Below are positions 1 to 8,971 of a stretch of DNA of 64,000 nucleotides, one piece after another. Under the pieces are notes generated by a model. It saw nothing but the letters and a program-made list of their open reading frames with translations, was not told the DNA's origin and searched no databases. The stretch is taken from positions 124,001 through 188,000 of the forward strand of contig DATHXC010000007.1 in the NCBI GenBank assembly GCA_035459965.1, written 5' to 3'. Made by a program: the position numbers and the translations under genes. The first letter of the stretch is position 1. Each line of letters starts with the position of its first letter. The stretch is from DATHXC01 sp035459965. GTDB lineage: Bacteria; Pseudomonadota; Gammaproteobacteria; Burkholderiales; Methylophilaceae.

Positions 1-478
1 TACCGCTAGTCGCGTCTACTTCAACTTTTACTTCGCCATCCTTGGTTTTGATATCGAACTCATATGAAGCCGAGCCATCAGGTTCAATTTCATATTCAGT
101 TTCTACGATCTCACCAGGATAAGCTTCCAGCGCTATTTTCTTGGCTTCAGCTTCTGTTACTTTAGCCTTAGCTTTAAACAATGGATCATCAGCGCTTTTT
201 ACTTCCTGCTCAACTTCAGATACCTTGCCAGTTTTTGTGTTGACCTCAACATCCCAAGCTTTGCCATCTGGTGTTTCGATGTCAAATTCATACACGGGAA
301 CATTGCCTTGCAGCTTGAGTTCTACTTTAACCACAGTGCCCTGTTTTTCCTTGAGCGCAGTTTGTAAGGCTTTTTCAAGGCTTACTTTTGTTTTTGGGAA
401 AGCCGTCTCTGCGGCTTGCAGGTTGCTGGTCAGAGCGAATGTGCCAGCGATGATGGATAACATTGCGAGTTGCTTCAT
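1..478 (-). CDS. Periplasmic PepSY-domain protein (C-terminus cut by window edge)
   Basis: Reading the minus strand from an ATG at 478-476 gives an open frame of about 159 codons that runs off the window start, so the C-terminus is missing. An AAGGAAG ribosome-binding site lies just upstream. The first ~22 residues are a typical Sec signal peptide (MKQLAMLSIIAGTFALTSN then LQAAE). Two similar segments follow, each with an acidic/lysine-rich helix and a 'YEFDIETPDGKAWDVEV'-like beta hairpin, which is the PepSY fold duplicated. PepSY proteins are small periplasmic proteins, often thought to inhibit peptidases or sense signals near metal or redox systems; the target here is unknown. It is divergent from ndk. 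Family assignment is fairly sure, function is not. Confidence 0.8.
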   Translation of the reverse strand, partial: MKQLAMLSIIAGTFALTSNLQAAETAFPKTKVSLEKALQTALKEKQGTVVKVELKLQGNVPVYEFDIETPDGKAWDVEVNTKTGKVSEVEQEVKSADDPLFKAKAKVTEAEAKKIALEAYPGEIVETEYEIEPDGSASYEFDIKTKDGEVKVEVDATSG

Positions 479-659
479 GGTACTTCCTTTCTTTGATGAC
501 TATCGGTTTTGGCAACCGAAAAAGCCACCTGCCTAGGCTCAGGCAAGATAATTATAACACCTCAATTATGTTGAAGTGCCCGATTTTTAGCCTCTGTGTT
601 GGTGCCCATAACAGAAGCATACAATTGATTAGCTAGAATTAAATGCCGCTTATCGCTTT

Positions 660-677
660 ATTTTAAGCGCTTAAAAT
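660..677. promoter_or_regulatory. Perfect 18-bp palindrome upstream of ndk
   Basis: ATTTTAAGCGCTTAAAAT is self-complementary over all 18 bases. It lies about 90 bp upstream of the ndk start, in the 290-bp gap between the divergent PepSY gene and ndk. Such symmetry fits a dimeric regulator site, but no regulator is identified. The rest of the gap is AT-rich with no gene visible. Confidence 0.4.
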
Positions 678-768
678 GGTACTTTAACGGTCTTTCCAAG
701 CCGTATTTTTACCTGGGTTTTGGATGTGCTTTTGTTTTAATTTTTGGATGTTAACTTTTGGAGTAATC

Positions 769-1179
769 ATGGCTGTTGAACGTACCCTATCTATTATCAA
801 ACCTGACGCTGTTGCAAAAAATGTAATCGGTCAGATTTACACCCGTTTCGAATCAAATGGCCTGAAAATCGTTGCCGCTAAATTGGCACAGTTGACACAA
901 GCTGAGGCTGAAGGCTTCTATGCTGTACACAAAGAGCGTCCATTCTTCAAGGATCTGGTCAAGTTCATGATTTCCGGCCCTGTGATGATTCAGGCGCTTG
1001 AAGGCGAAGGCGCAGTGTTAAAGAACCGTGATCTGATGGGCGCTACTAACCCAAAAGATGCGGCCGCTGGCACTATCCGTGCAGACTTTGCTGAAAGCAT
1101 TGATGCAAATGCAGTGCATGGCAGCGACTCAGCAGAAAATGCAGCGATCGAGATCGCTTACTTTTTTGGCAAGATTTAA
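769..1179 (+). CDS. ndk: Nucleoside diphosphate kinase
   Basis: The 136-residue protein matches the usual NDK length and is colinear with it throughout. NDK transfers the gamma phosphate of ATP to NDPs through a phosphohistidine; the catalytic histidine is H117 in NAVHGSDS, and the early KPDAV motif (residues 11-15) is present. The open frame extends upstream to 724, but the ATG at 769 is preferred: it has a GGAG site at 760-763 and begins MAVERTLSIIKPD as in other NDKs. It is the first gene of a long plus-strand run, followed after 22 bp by rlmN, the same order as in many beta- and gammaproteobacteria. Cytoplasmic. Confidence 0.97.
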   Translation: MAVERTLSIIKPDAVAKNVIGQIYTRFESNGLKIVAAKLAQLTQAEAEGFYAVHKERPFFKDLVKFMISGPVMIQALEGEGAVLKNRDLMGATNPKDAAAGTIRADFAESIDANAVHGSDSAENAAIEIAYFFGKI

Positions 1180-1201
1180 TATCGCCATTTAATCAAGCTA
1201 C

Positions 1202-2305
1202 ATGATTAATCTGCTCAATCTCAATCAAGCCCAGCTCGCAGACTACTTTGTGAGCCTGGGTGAAAAGCCTTTCCGCGCCAAGCAATTGATGCGCTGGATG
1301 CATCATTTCGGGGTGATTGATTTTGAGCAGATGACGGATATCGCAAAAGTCTTGCGTGAAAAGCTGGTACAGCAGGCGATTATCATGCCGCCTGTGGTGC
1401 AGCTAGAGCAAATCTCAGAAGATGGCACCCGTAAATGGCTGGTAGATTCTGGCAACGGTAACGGCGTAGAAACAGTGTTTATCCCCGAAGATGAGCGTGG
1501 CACATTGTGTATATCTTCACAGGTGGGTTGCGCGCTGGAATGTACATTTTGCTCAACTGGACGCCAGGGGTTCAATCGGAACCTGACAGTATCTGAAATC
1601 ATTGGCCAGTTGTGGCTGGCTAATCATTCTTTACGGCAAGATCCCGATTATGGCTTGTTATCGAAAGATGACCGGATAATCAGCAACGTCGTGATGATGG
1701 GAATGGGTGAGCCGCTGGCTAACTATGACAATGTAGTTACTGCCATGCAAATCATGCTGGACGATTCGGCCTATGGCCTGAGTCGCCGCCGTGTGACGCT
1801 CTCAACCAGTGGCATGGTGCCAGCCATGGACAGGCTCAAGGAAGATTGTCCGGTAGCGCTGGCCGTATCGTTACATGCACCTAATGACAAGCTACGAGAC
1901 GAGATTGTACCCATCAACAAGAAGTATCCACTCAAAGAACTGATGGCAGCATGCCAGCGCTACTTGGTTAAAGCGCCGCGCGATTTTGTTACCTTTGAGT
2001 ATGTCATGCTGGATGGCATCAACGATACCCTGGAACATGCCAAACAGCTGCTGGATGTTGTCAGGGAGGTGCCTTGCAAATTTAACTTGATCCCGTTTAA
2101 CCCCTTTCCAAACAGCGGCTACGGTACTTCCAGGCCTGAAAATATACGCGTATTCAGAGATGTGTTGATGCAGGCTGGCTATGTGGTGACTACCCGTAAA
2201 ACGCGCGGTGAAGATATTGATGCAGCCTGTGGTCAGTTGGCAGGTAAGGTGCAGGACAAAACAAAACGTACGCTAAAAAGAATCCCTGTGGAGATCGTTG
2301 CATGA
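1202..2305 (+). CDS. rlmN: Dual-specificity 23S rRNA/tRNA adenine-C2 methyltransferase
   Basis: This is a radical-SAM methylase that makes 2-methyladenosine at 23S rRNA A2503 and in some tRNAs. The protein is 367 residues, normal for RlmN. The CxxxCxxC iron-sulfur motif is C110-C114-C117 (CALECTFC). The second catalytic cysteine that carries the methyl group is C343 in EDIDAACGQL. The GMGEPL motif follows the cluster. Its TGA stop overlaps the ATG of the next gene by four bases (ATGA), so it is translationally coupled to pilF. The ATG at 1202 has only a weak ribosome-binding site. Confidence 0.97.
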   Translation: MINLLNLNQAQLADYFVSLGEKPFRAKQLMRWMHHFGVIDFEQMTDIAKVLREKLVQQAIIMPPVVQLEQISEDGTRKWLVDSGNGNGVETVFIPEDERGTLCISSQVGCALECTFCSTGRQGFNRNLTVSEIIGQLWLANHSLRQDPDYGLLSKDDRIISNVVMMGMGEPLANYDNVVTAMQIMLDDSAYGLSRRRVTLSTSGMVPAMDRLKEDCPVALAVSLHAPNDKLRDEIVPINKKYPLKELMAACQRYLVKAPRDFVTFEYVMLDGINDTLEHAKQLLDVVREVPCKFNLIPFNPFPNSGYGTSRPENIRVFRDVLMQAGYVVTTRKTRGEDIDAACGQLAGKVQDKTKRTLKRIPVEIVA

Positions 2306-3054
2306 AGAAGTTTTGCTGTGTTGTAGTCATGCTGCTATCGGGATGTGCAAATATGGACTCACAGGAGCCAGCTTACTCAGGTAAAGAGTCCACTAAGCAG
2401 GAAAGTGCCCGTATTCATACTGAATTAGGGGCAGGTTATCTGGGGCAGTATCAGATGGCGATTGCACTTGAAGAGTTTACCGAAGCCGTCAGGATTGACC
2501 CTAACTATGCGCTGGCCTATAACGGCTTAGGTATGGTGTACGCTGCCTTGAAAGAGGATGCCAAGGCGGATGACAGCTTTAAAAAGTCTGTTCGCCTGCA
2601 GCCTGGTAACTCAGAGACTAGAAATAACTACGGTACATATTTATGTTCGCGCAATCGTATTGATGAGTCGATTACCCAGTTCATGGAAGCGGTTAAGAAC
2701 CCACTGTATAGAACCCCCAGCGTGGCTTATGTGAATGCAGGTTTTTGCGCACTACGCAAAAAGGATATCGAATCTGCAGAGAAGTATCTGCAGCAGGCGT
2801 TGGCCATCCAGCCATCCCTTAACCAGGCAGCTTTCCAACTGGCCACGATTTATTTTGATCGTCAGCAATACGAACTGGCACGCAACACGATTCAAAGCGC
2901 CTTATTGAATAATCCCTTGCCGGACATTTTGTGGCTGGCGATACGTATAGAGCGCCTACTAGGCAACAAGGACGCAGTCTCCAGTTACACGCTGGAACTG
3001 AGAAAGCGATATCCAAACTCAGCGCAAGCTAAAGCGCTCATAGCCGGGGAGTAG
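2302..3054 (+). CDS. pilW: Type IV pilus biogenesis/stability lipoprotein PilW (PilF), TPR repeats
   Basis: The protein has 250 residues. It starts with a lipoprotein signal and lipobox LLSGC (C15), followed by tandem tetratricopeptide repeats between about residues 38 and 215 (for example ALAYNGLGMVYAALKEDAKA). This matches the outer-membrane lipoprotein (PilF in Pseudomonas, PilW in Neisseria) that helps PilQ secretin assembly and pilus stability. The position between rlmN and rodZ-ispG is the standard location. It overlaps rlmN by four bases and is two bases from rodZ. No other pilus genes are in the window. Confidence 0.9.
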   Translation: MKKFCCVVVMLLSGCANMDSQEPAYSGKESTKQESARIHTELGAGYLGQYQMAIALEEFTEAVRIDPNYALAYNGLGMVYAALKEDAKADDSFKKSVRLQPGNSETRNNYGTYLCSRNRIDESITQFMEAVKNPLYRTPSVAYVNAGFCALRKKDIESAEKYLQQALAIQPSLNQAAFQLATIYFDRQQYELARNTIQSALLNNPLPDILWLAIRIERLLGNKDAVSSYTLELRKRYPNSAQAKALIAGE

Positions 3055-3056
3055 TC

Positions 3057-4010
3057 ATGAGCGAGTCCCTAGATACAGAAAATCTGGACACTAATGCTGA
3101 AGCTACACCAAGGCTGGGGGAGGTGTTGCGCGAAAAGCGTGAGGAGCTGAGCCTGTCGATAGAAGATGTTTCCAATCGCCTGCGCCTGAGCCCGCGTCAG
3201 ATTAAGGCCCTGGAAAATAATGATTTTGCAGCTTTCTCCGAGGCCATGATGACTCGCGGGTTTATCCGCAACTATGCCCGCTTGCTGGAAATTGATGCTG
3301 ACCCTTTACTGGCTGCCTATCGTACTTATGTGCCTAATGATGCACCGCATGCGCTAAGTATCCAGTCTGCTAATGTGCTGCTGCCAACGCATCAACGCCG
3401 CAGCTCGAAAAAATATCTGTTAGTCATCGTCCTGGCAGCTCTTCTGGCAGGTGGCTGGGTGCTTTATAGCGAATTTTTCCCACACGACGAATCGAGTAAA
3501 CAACCAGTTGTGACCGCAACAGAAAATCATGAGACTGAGGCAAATGCCGAAGCTAAACTGCCCGTTAGCAGTGAGCCTATGCCGGAAGCCGCTTTACCGT
3601 TAGCGGAGCGTTTGGAGCAGGCCCCAGAAGAGCCTGCAGCAATTGCTCCAGCGGCACCCACACCCAATTCAACTGTAGCTGCAGAACCAGTAAAACAGTC
3701 GCCAGTACCTGTTTCAAAATCTCCTGGGGCTTCAATAAAGCCTGAAGTAAAAGCCGGCTTAGGCCCTGCGTTGAAAATTAAATTTAGCTTTAGCGAACAA
3801 TCTTGGATCAGTGTAATAGACCGGAATGGTAATGAAATATTCAATAAGACCAAGGCTGCGGGCACTGTTGACGAAATAGAAGGGCAGCCACCCCTGAAAA
3901 TAGTTGTTGGTAATGCCGCAGGGACTCAGGTCATCTACAAGGGAAAACCTATTGACCTTGCACCCTATAGTAAGCTGAATGTAGCTCGGCTAAACCTGTC
4001 TCTGGAGTAA
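3057..4010 (+). CDS. rodZ: RodZ-like cytoskeleton protein (HTH, one membrane helix, periplasmic DUF4115)
   Basis: The 317-residue protein begins with a Cro/C1-type helix-turn-helix (about residues 17-85; GEVLREKREELSLSIEDVS). A single membrane helix follows at about 119-138 after RRSSKK, then a low-complexity Ala/Pro/Glu linker (about 145-225), then a C-terminal DUF4115 beta domain. RodZ links MreB to the membrane and maintains rod shape; its HTH is used for protein contact rather than DNA binding. The start has a GGGGAG site five bases upstream, inside the end of pilW. Order pilW-rodZ-ispG-hisS is conserved. Confidence 0.92.
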   Translation: MSESLDTENLDTNAEATPRLGEVLREKREELSLSIEDVSNRLRLSPRQIKALENNDFAAFSEAMMTRGFIRNYARLLEIDADPLLAAYRTYVPNDAPHALSIQSANVLLPTHQRRSSKKYLLVIVLAALLAGGWVLYSEFFPHDESSKQPVVTATENHETEANAEAKLPVSSEPMPEAALPLAERLEQAPEEPAAIAPAAPTPNSTVAAEPVKQSPVPVSKSPGASIKPEVKAGLGPALKIKFSFSEQSWISVIDRNGNEIFNKTKAAGTVDEIEGQPPLKIVVGNAAGTQVIYKGKPIDLAPYSKLNVARLNLSLE

Positions 4011-4012
4011 TA

Positions 4013-5299
4013 GTGAGTTTAAGTTCCAACATCATCCGTCGCAGTTCATTGCAGGTCATGATCGGTCATGTGGCGGTCGGCGGCAGTGCTTCTGTGGTGG
4101 TGCAATCAATGACCAATACCGATACGGCAGATGCTGATGGTACTGTCCAGCAAGTCATGGAGCTGTGGCAGGCAGGTTCTGAAGTTGTACGCATTACCGT
4201 TAACTCTCCTGAAGCTGCTGCACAGGTCGGTAATATTCGCCGCAAACTGGATGCGCTGGGTTGTAATGTGCCTTTGGTCGGTGATTTCCACTATAACGGC
4301 CATAAATTGCTGAGTGCTTACCCTGATTGCGCAGCAGCTTTGGCTAAATACCGGATTAATCCCGGCAACGTGGGCAAAGGCTCGCGTCGTGACGACCAGT
4401 TCGCTGCCATGATAGAGACGGCTATCCAGTATGATAAGCCAGTACGTATAGGCGTGAACTGGGGCAGTCTGGATCAGGAAAAAATGGCGCGCATGATGGA
4501 CGAAAATGCGCAGCTGCCTGAGCCTTTATCTTCGGATGCGCTGATGCGTGAGGCGCTTATCCAGTCTGCACTGGAAAGTGCAGCTCAGGCTGAGGCGATA
4601 GGTTTGCCCGCTGACCATATCATCATTTCCTGCAAGGTCAGTGATGTACAGGATCTGGTGACCGTGTATCGTGATCTGGCAAGCCGCTGCCAATATCCAT
4701 TGCATCTGGGCTTAACTGAAGCCGGCATGGGCTCTAAAGGAATCGTGGCCTCGACTGCAGCGCTCTCTTTGCTGTTGCAGGAAGGCATAGGTGATACCAT
4801 TCGTATCAGCCTGACCCCAGAACCTGGTGAATCGCGTACCAAGGAAGTGATAGTCGCGCAGGAGATCTTGCAGGTGATGGGCATACGTTCTTTCACGCCA
4901 TTAGTGACTGCGTGCCCTGGTTGCGGCCGGACTACCTCTACATTTTTCCAGGAGCTCGCACAGGATATCCAGCGCTACTTGCGTGAGCAGATGCCGATCT
5001 GGCGCAAGTCGTATCCCGGCGTGGAGTCCATGAGCGTAGCGGTGATGGGATGCGTGGTGAACGGGCCAGGTGAATCCAAGCTGGCTAATATTGGCATCAG
5101 TCTGCCGGGCACTGGCGAAGTGCCGGTAGCACCGGTATTCGTTGATGGCCAAAAGACGGTGACGCTGAAAGGCGATGCAATAGCCGAAGAGTTCCAGGCC
5201 ATTGTTGAGGACTACGTGCAAAAGAACTACGCAGAAGGCGGAAAGTTACGCCAGCACATACCACTCACTCAGAAAACCATCGCACTCAAGGCCGTCTAG
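4013..5299 (+). CDS. ispG: 4-hydroxy-3-methylbut-2-en-1-yl diphosphate synthase (flavodoxin)
   Basis: This is the seventh enzyme of the MEP isoprenoid pathway, converting MEcPP to HMBPP with a [4Fe-4S] cluster. The 428-residue length is that of the longer beta-proteobacterial form, with an insert between barrel and cluster domain. Probable cluster ligands are C301 and C304 (CPGCGRT) and C347 (GCVVNGPGES), with E354 in the last motif. The start is GTG at 4013, with GGAG at 4004-4007 inside the end of rodZ. dxr, another MEP gene, is also in this window. Confidence 0.96.
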   Translation: MSLSSNIIRRSSLQVMIGHVAVGGSASVVVQSMTNTDTADADGTVQQVMELWQAGSEVVRITVNSPEAAAQVGNIRRKLDALGCNVPLVGDFHYNGHKLLSAYPDCAAALAKYRINPGNVGKGSRRDDQFAAMIETAIQYDKPVRIGVNWGSLDQEKMARMMDENAQLPEPLSSDALMREALIQSALESAAQAEAIGLPADHIIISCKVSDVQDLVTVYRDLASRCQYPLHLGLTEAGMGSKGIVASTAALSLLLQEGIGDTIRISLTPEPGESRTKEVIVAQEILQVMGIRSFTPLVTACPGCGRTTSTFFQELAQDIQRYLREQMPIWRKSYPGVESMSVAVMGCVVNGPGESKLANIGISLPGTGEVPVAPVFVDGQKTVTLKGDAIAEEFQAIVEDYVQKNYAEGGKLRQHIPLTQKTIALKAV

Positions 5300-5347
5300 G
5301 CTTTGCGTCAATAAATTTCATCTATAAAAGCAATTAAAAACAAAGCA

Positions 5348-6631
5348 ATGAGCGATAAATCCCCAAGTATTAAATTCCAGAGCATCAAGGGCTTCTACGA
5401 CATCCTGCCCGAGCAAACGCCGCTTTGGCAGAAGCTTGAAGACACTGCGCGCCGCGTGCTCTCGCAATATGGCTATCGCAATATCCGCATGCCATTGGTG
5501 GAGTCAACCGACCTTTTTATCCGCAGCGTTGGCGAGCATACCGACATTGTTGAAAAAGAAATGTACTCGTGGGAAGACAAGCTGAATGGAGACAGGCTAA
5601 CGCTACGACCAGAAGGAACTGCAGGCTGCGTACGTGCAGTGGTTGAGCACAGCCTTACCTATAATGGTCCGCAGCGCTTGTGGTATACCGGCCCTATGTT
5701 TCGCCACGAGAATGTGCAAAAAGGCCGCCAGCGCCAGTTTCATCAAATCGGTGTAGAAGCCTTCGGGTTTAATGGTCCGGATGTTGATGCCGAACAGATT
5801 CTATTACTGGCTCGTTTATGGCGTGAACTAGGGATTACGGATGTTGAGTTGCAACTCAATAGCATCGGCGATGCCAGCGAGCGAGCGGAGTTCAGGAAAG
5901 TGTTAATTAGCTATTTTGAAGGCCATGCTGATGTGCTGGACGAAGATGCCAGGCGCAGGCTGCATACAAACCCCTTACGCATACTGGATAGCAAGAATCC
6001 ACGCATGCAAGCCATGATAGAAGCGGCTCCCAGGCTAATCGACAGTTTGGGTGACGAGTCGCGTAGCCATTTTACGAGTTTATGCAAACTCTTGGACGAT
6101 GCAGGTGTCGCATACAAGCTCAATAGCCGCCTGGTACGTGGCCTGGATTATTACAACCGTACAGTGTTTGAGTGGGTTACCACTAAATTAGGCAGCCAGG
6201 GCACGATTGCCGGTGGCGGACGCTACGATACACTGGTGGAGCGCTTGGGTGGCGCTGCAACAACTGCATGTGGCTTTGGTATTGGCCTGGAGCGCGTATT
6301 CCTGTTGATGCAAGAATATGGCATTGAGGCTAAAGTTACTCCTGATGCTTATCTGGTTAATGTCGGTGAGCTGGCCGAGCGCCAGGCCCAGAATATCGCA
6401 GAGAAGCTGCGTGATGCTGGTTTGTCTGTTGTGGTGCATGCAGGTGGTGGTAGCTTTAAATCGCAAATGAAAAAAGCCGATCGTAGTGCTGCACGTTACG
6501 CAATCATTATCGGTGAAGATGAAGCACAGGCGGATGAGCTCATGCTTAAACCGATGTCGGGTAGCGGCGAGCAGGTGCAAGTAGACTTGCAAGCTGCTAT
6601 TAGCAAGATCAAAGAAACTGACTCACTCTGA
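5348..6631 (+). CDS. hisS: Histidyl-tRNA synthetase
   Basis: This class II aminoacyl-tRNA synthetase has 427 residues, the normal length. Motif 2 appears as MFRHENVQKGRQRQFHQ, the histidine-specific motif as GLDYYNRTVFEW, and motif 3 as GFGIGLERVFLL. The C-terminal anticodon-binding domain follows from about residue 330. It starts after a 48-bp gap from ispG and ends eight bases before the first ABC ATPase gene. The paralogous regulator hisZ is at 40.1 kb. Confidence 0.97.
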   Translation: MSDKSPSIKFQSIKGFYDILPEQTPLWQKLEDTARRVLSQYGYRNIRMPLVESTDLFIRSVGEHTDIVEKEMYSWEDKLNGDRLTLRPEGTAGCVRAVVEHSLTYNGPQRLWYTGPMFRHENVQKGRQRQFHQIGVEAFGFNGPDVDAEQILLLARLWRELGITDVELQLNSIGDASERAEFRKVLISYFEGHADVLDEDARRRLHTNPLRILDSKNPRMQAMIEAAPRLIDSLGDESRSHFTSLCKLLDDAGVAYKLNSRLVRGLDYYNRTVFEWVTTKLGSQGTIAGGGRYDTLVERLGGAATTACGFGIGLERVFLLMQEYGIEAKVTPDAYLVNVGELAERQAQNIAEKLRDAGLSVVVHAGGGSFKSQMKKADRSAARYAIIIGEDEAQADELMLKPMSGSGEQVQVDLQAAISKIKETDSL

Positions 6632-6639
6632 GGCTTACT

Positions 6640-7494
6640 ATGACAGAACTGCTGCGAATAGAAGGATTGTCTGTTACGCCTGTGGCGGCACCTGACCGTT
6701 TGCTTGTCAATAATGTCTCGTTCAGTCTGGCGTCTGGAAAAACCACCTGCGTAGTGGGCGAATCTGGCAGCGGAAAAAGCCTCACTGCCTTGTCTGTCAT
6801 GGGCTTATTGTCCAAGCAGCTTAGCCGGGCGCAAGGCAAGGTGATTTTTCAGGGCCAGGACTTGACTAGCCTCAATAATGAACAAATGCGCCAGATACGC
6901 GGGCGTAAGATAGGCATGATTTTCCAGGAGCCTATGACCTCGCTGAATCCTGTACTCACCGTGGGTTACCAGATAGGGGAAAGCCTGACGGTACATCTCG
7001 GGCTTAAAGGCCAGGCCCTGAAATCCAGGATTTCTCAGCTGTTAGAGCAAGTAGGGATCCCTGCAACTCGTGCCAATAGCTACCCGGATGAACTCTCCGG
7101 CGGTCAGCGCCAGCGCGTGATGATCGCCATGAGTATTGCCTGCGAACCAGCCATGCTGATTGCTGATGAGCCAACAACAGCGCTAGATGTGACGGTGCAG
7201 GCACAAATTCTTAAGTTGCTGGATGAGCTCAAGACCCGCATGAACATGGGCATGCTGTTCATCACGCATGATTTTGGCGTAGTGGCTGATATTGCCGATG
7301 ATGTCGTAGTGATGTTTCGTGGCGAGATTGTGGAATCAGGCCCGGTAACTCAGGTGCTGGAACATCCGCAGCACCCTTACACAAAAGCATTGCTGGCCTG
7401 TGTGCCAGATGCCGAAGGCAAGAATCCACTGAAACCGATTGATTATGCCTGGCTGGAAGCGGGCAGTTTGAAAGATAGCGCGGCGGTGGCATGA
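6640..7494 (+). CDS. Peptide-type ABC transporter ATPase (DppD/OppD-like)
   Basis: This 284-residue ATP-binding subunit has Walker A GESGSGKS at 40-47, signature LSGGQRQR, Walker B LIADEP and the H-loop THD. The C-terminal HPYTKALL segment is the oligopeptide-type extension (OppD/DppD family). Its stop overlaps the next gene by four bases (ATGA). No permease or substrate-binding gene is adjacent, although this family normally sits with two permeases. The pair interrupts the common hisS-yfgM order. The ATPase class is certain; the transported substrate cannot be told. Confidence 0.88.
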   Translation: MTELLRIEGLSVTPVAAPDRLLVNNVSFSLASGKTTCVVGESGSGKSLTALSVMGLLSKQLSRAQGKVIFQGQDLTSLNNEQMRQIRGRKIGMIFQEPMTSLNPVLTVGYQIGESLTVHLGLKGQALKSRISQLLEQVGIPATRANSYPDELSGGQRQRVMIAMSIACEPAMLIADEPTTALDVTVQAQILKLLDELKTRMNMGMLFITHDFGVVADIADDVVVMFRGEIVESGPVTQVLEHPQHPYTKALLACVPDAEGKNPLKPIDYAWLEAGSLKDSAAVA

Positions 7495-8315
7495 GCGAAT
7501 TCATCCTGACTGCACGTCATCTGAATAAATCGTATAGCCAACGCAGCGGCAAGTTTGGTTTTGGCAGCACCTTAGTAAAAGCATTGGACGATGTCAGTGT
7601 CAGCCTGCGTGCAGGCTCTACACTGGCAGTTGTCGGCGAATCGGGCAGTGGGAAATCCACCCTGGCTAGATGTCTGTTACAATTGCAGCCCCTTGATAGT
7701 GGCGAAGTGTTGTTTCAAGGCCGGGATCTGGCAAAATTATCCAGCGCTGAGCTGCGCCAGCAAAGACGTCATTTGCAGATGGTATTTCAGGATCCATTTG
7801 CTTCGCTTAACCCGAGAATGCGCGTGGGTGAGATTGTGGGCGAAGGCCTGCTTGTGCATAAGCTAGGCAGTATTGCCGAGCAGCGCGCAAAAGTGTTGCA
7901 GATGCTCAAGCGTGTAGGGTTGACTGAAGCCGATATGCAGAAGTATCCCCATGAGTTTTCTGGGGGACAGCGCCAACGTATCGGTATCGCGCGTGCGCTG
8001 GTACTCGAACCCAAAGTGGTGGTGTGCGACGAGCCGGTGTCGGCATTGGATGTTTCGATACAGGCGCAGATATTGTTATTGCTGAAAGAGCTGCAGCAAG
8101 AGATGAATTTAAGTTATCTTTTTATTAGCCATGATTTGCGGGTAGTGCGGCATATTGCAGATGAAGTGGCAGTAATGCATCAAGGAAAAGTAGTAGAATT
8201 TGGAAAGATAGATGATATTTATCAAAATCCTACGCAGGAATATACACGTAATTTATTAAAAGCGATTCCTGGTCGCAAGCATCAACAAAATATTCAGGAA
8301 ATGAACCCAGCCTAG
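7491..8315 (+). CDS. Peptide-type ABC transporter ATPase (DppF/OppF-like)
   Basis: The second ATPase has 274 residues, with Walker A GESGSGKST, signature FSGGQRQRIGIARAL, Walker B VVCDEPVSALD and the usual OppF C-terminal segment (NPTQEYTRNLL). Together with the preceding gene it would form the heterodimeric motor of a dipeptide/oligopeptide or microcin-C-type importer whose membrane part lies elsewhere. It is translationally coupled to the upstream ATPase. The last ~130 bases are noticeably more AT-rich than the rest of the gene. Confidence 0.88.
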   Translation: MSEFILTARHLNKSYSQRSGKFGFGSTLVKALDDVSVSLRAGSTLAVVGESGSGKSTLARCLLQLQPLDSGEVLFQGRDLAKLSSAELRQQRRHLQMVFQDPFASLNPRMRVGEIVGEGLLVHKLGSIAEQRAKVLQMLKRVGLTEADMQKYPHEFSGGQRQRIGIARALVLEPKVVVCDEPVSALDVSIQAQILLLLKELQQEMNLSYLFISHDLRVVRHIADEVAVMHQGKVVEFGKIDDIYQNPTQEYTRNLLKAIPGRKHQQNIQEMNPA

Positions 8316-8342
8316 CGCTGATCAAATAATTTAGGAAATAGT

Positions 8343-8969
8343 ATGGCACTCGATTTAGAAGAGCAGGATCAATTAGACGCACTCAAAACCTGGTGGAAAG
8401 TGTATGGCAACCTCATCACTGCTGTTGTGGTGGTATTTGCAGTGGGTTTTGCCGGATACCGCGGCTGGGAATACTACCAGCACCAGCAATCGATACAGGC
8501 ATCTGCCAAATACGAAGCATTGGGTCTGCTAAACAAGACCGATATCAAGGCAGTCAAGTCGATTACCGCAGAGCTTATGGATAAATATCCTTCCACACCT
8601 TATGCCGGTCGTGCTGCCATCGCTGCTGCCCAGTCTAATTACCTGACCAGGGATATCAAAAGCGCCAAGGCTCAGTTGGAATGGGCAGTGAAAAATGCCA
8701 AGGAAGATGCTGTCAGGGCGGTAGCCTTATTGCAACTTGCTGCACTGCAGGCAGAAGAAAAAGATTTTGATGCAGCACTTAAAACCCTGGCAGAGAAACA
8801 TGATGCAGGTTTTGATGGTCTGTTTGCTGACCTTAAGGGTGATGTGCTGGCAGCACAAGGCAAAAACGCTGAAGCCAGGCTTGCTTACCAGGATGCACTC
8901 AGCAAACTGGATGCGCAAGGTAGGTACCATCGTTATACCGAATACAAGCTCGAAGCGTTGGGGAGCTAA
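8343..8969 (+). CDS. yfgM: YfgM-like ancillary SecYEG translocon protein (TPR_21)
   Basis: The 208-residue protein has a short cytoplasmic N-terminus rich in acid residues (ALDLEEQDQLDALKTWWKVYG starts it), one membrane helix at about 22-40, and a periplasmic TPR region. This is the YfgM/TPR_21 family, which binds PpiD and SecYEG and helps periplasmic chaperone transfer. It has an AGGAAAT ribosome site. The order yfgM-bamB-der directly downstream is the classic arrangement and supports the call. Confidence 0.9.
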   Translation: MALDLEEQDQLDALKTWWKVYGNLITAVVVVFAVGFAGYRGWEYYQHQQSIQASAKYEALGLLNKTDIKAVKSITAELMDKYPSTPYAGRAAIAAAQSNYLTRDIKSAKAQLEWAVKNAKEDAVRAVALLQLAALQAEEKDFDAALKTLAEKHDAGFDGLFADLKGDVLAAQGKNAEARLAYQDALSKLDAQGRYHRYTEYKLEALGS

Positions 8970-8971
8970 GT

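Noticed and set aside
141..536. 131-residue plus-strand frame near the window start
   Set aside because: It is antisense to the PepSY gene, which has a signal peptide, ribosome site and recognisable repeats.
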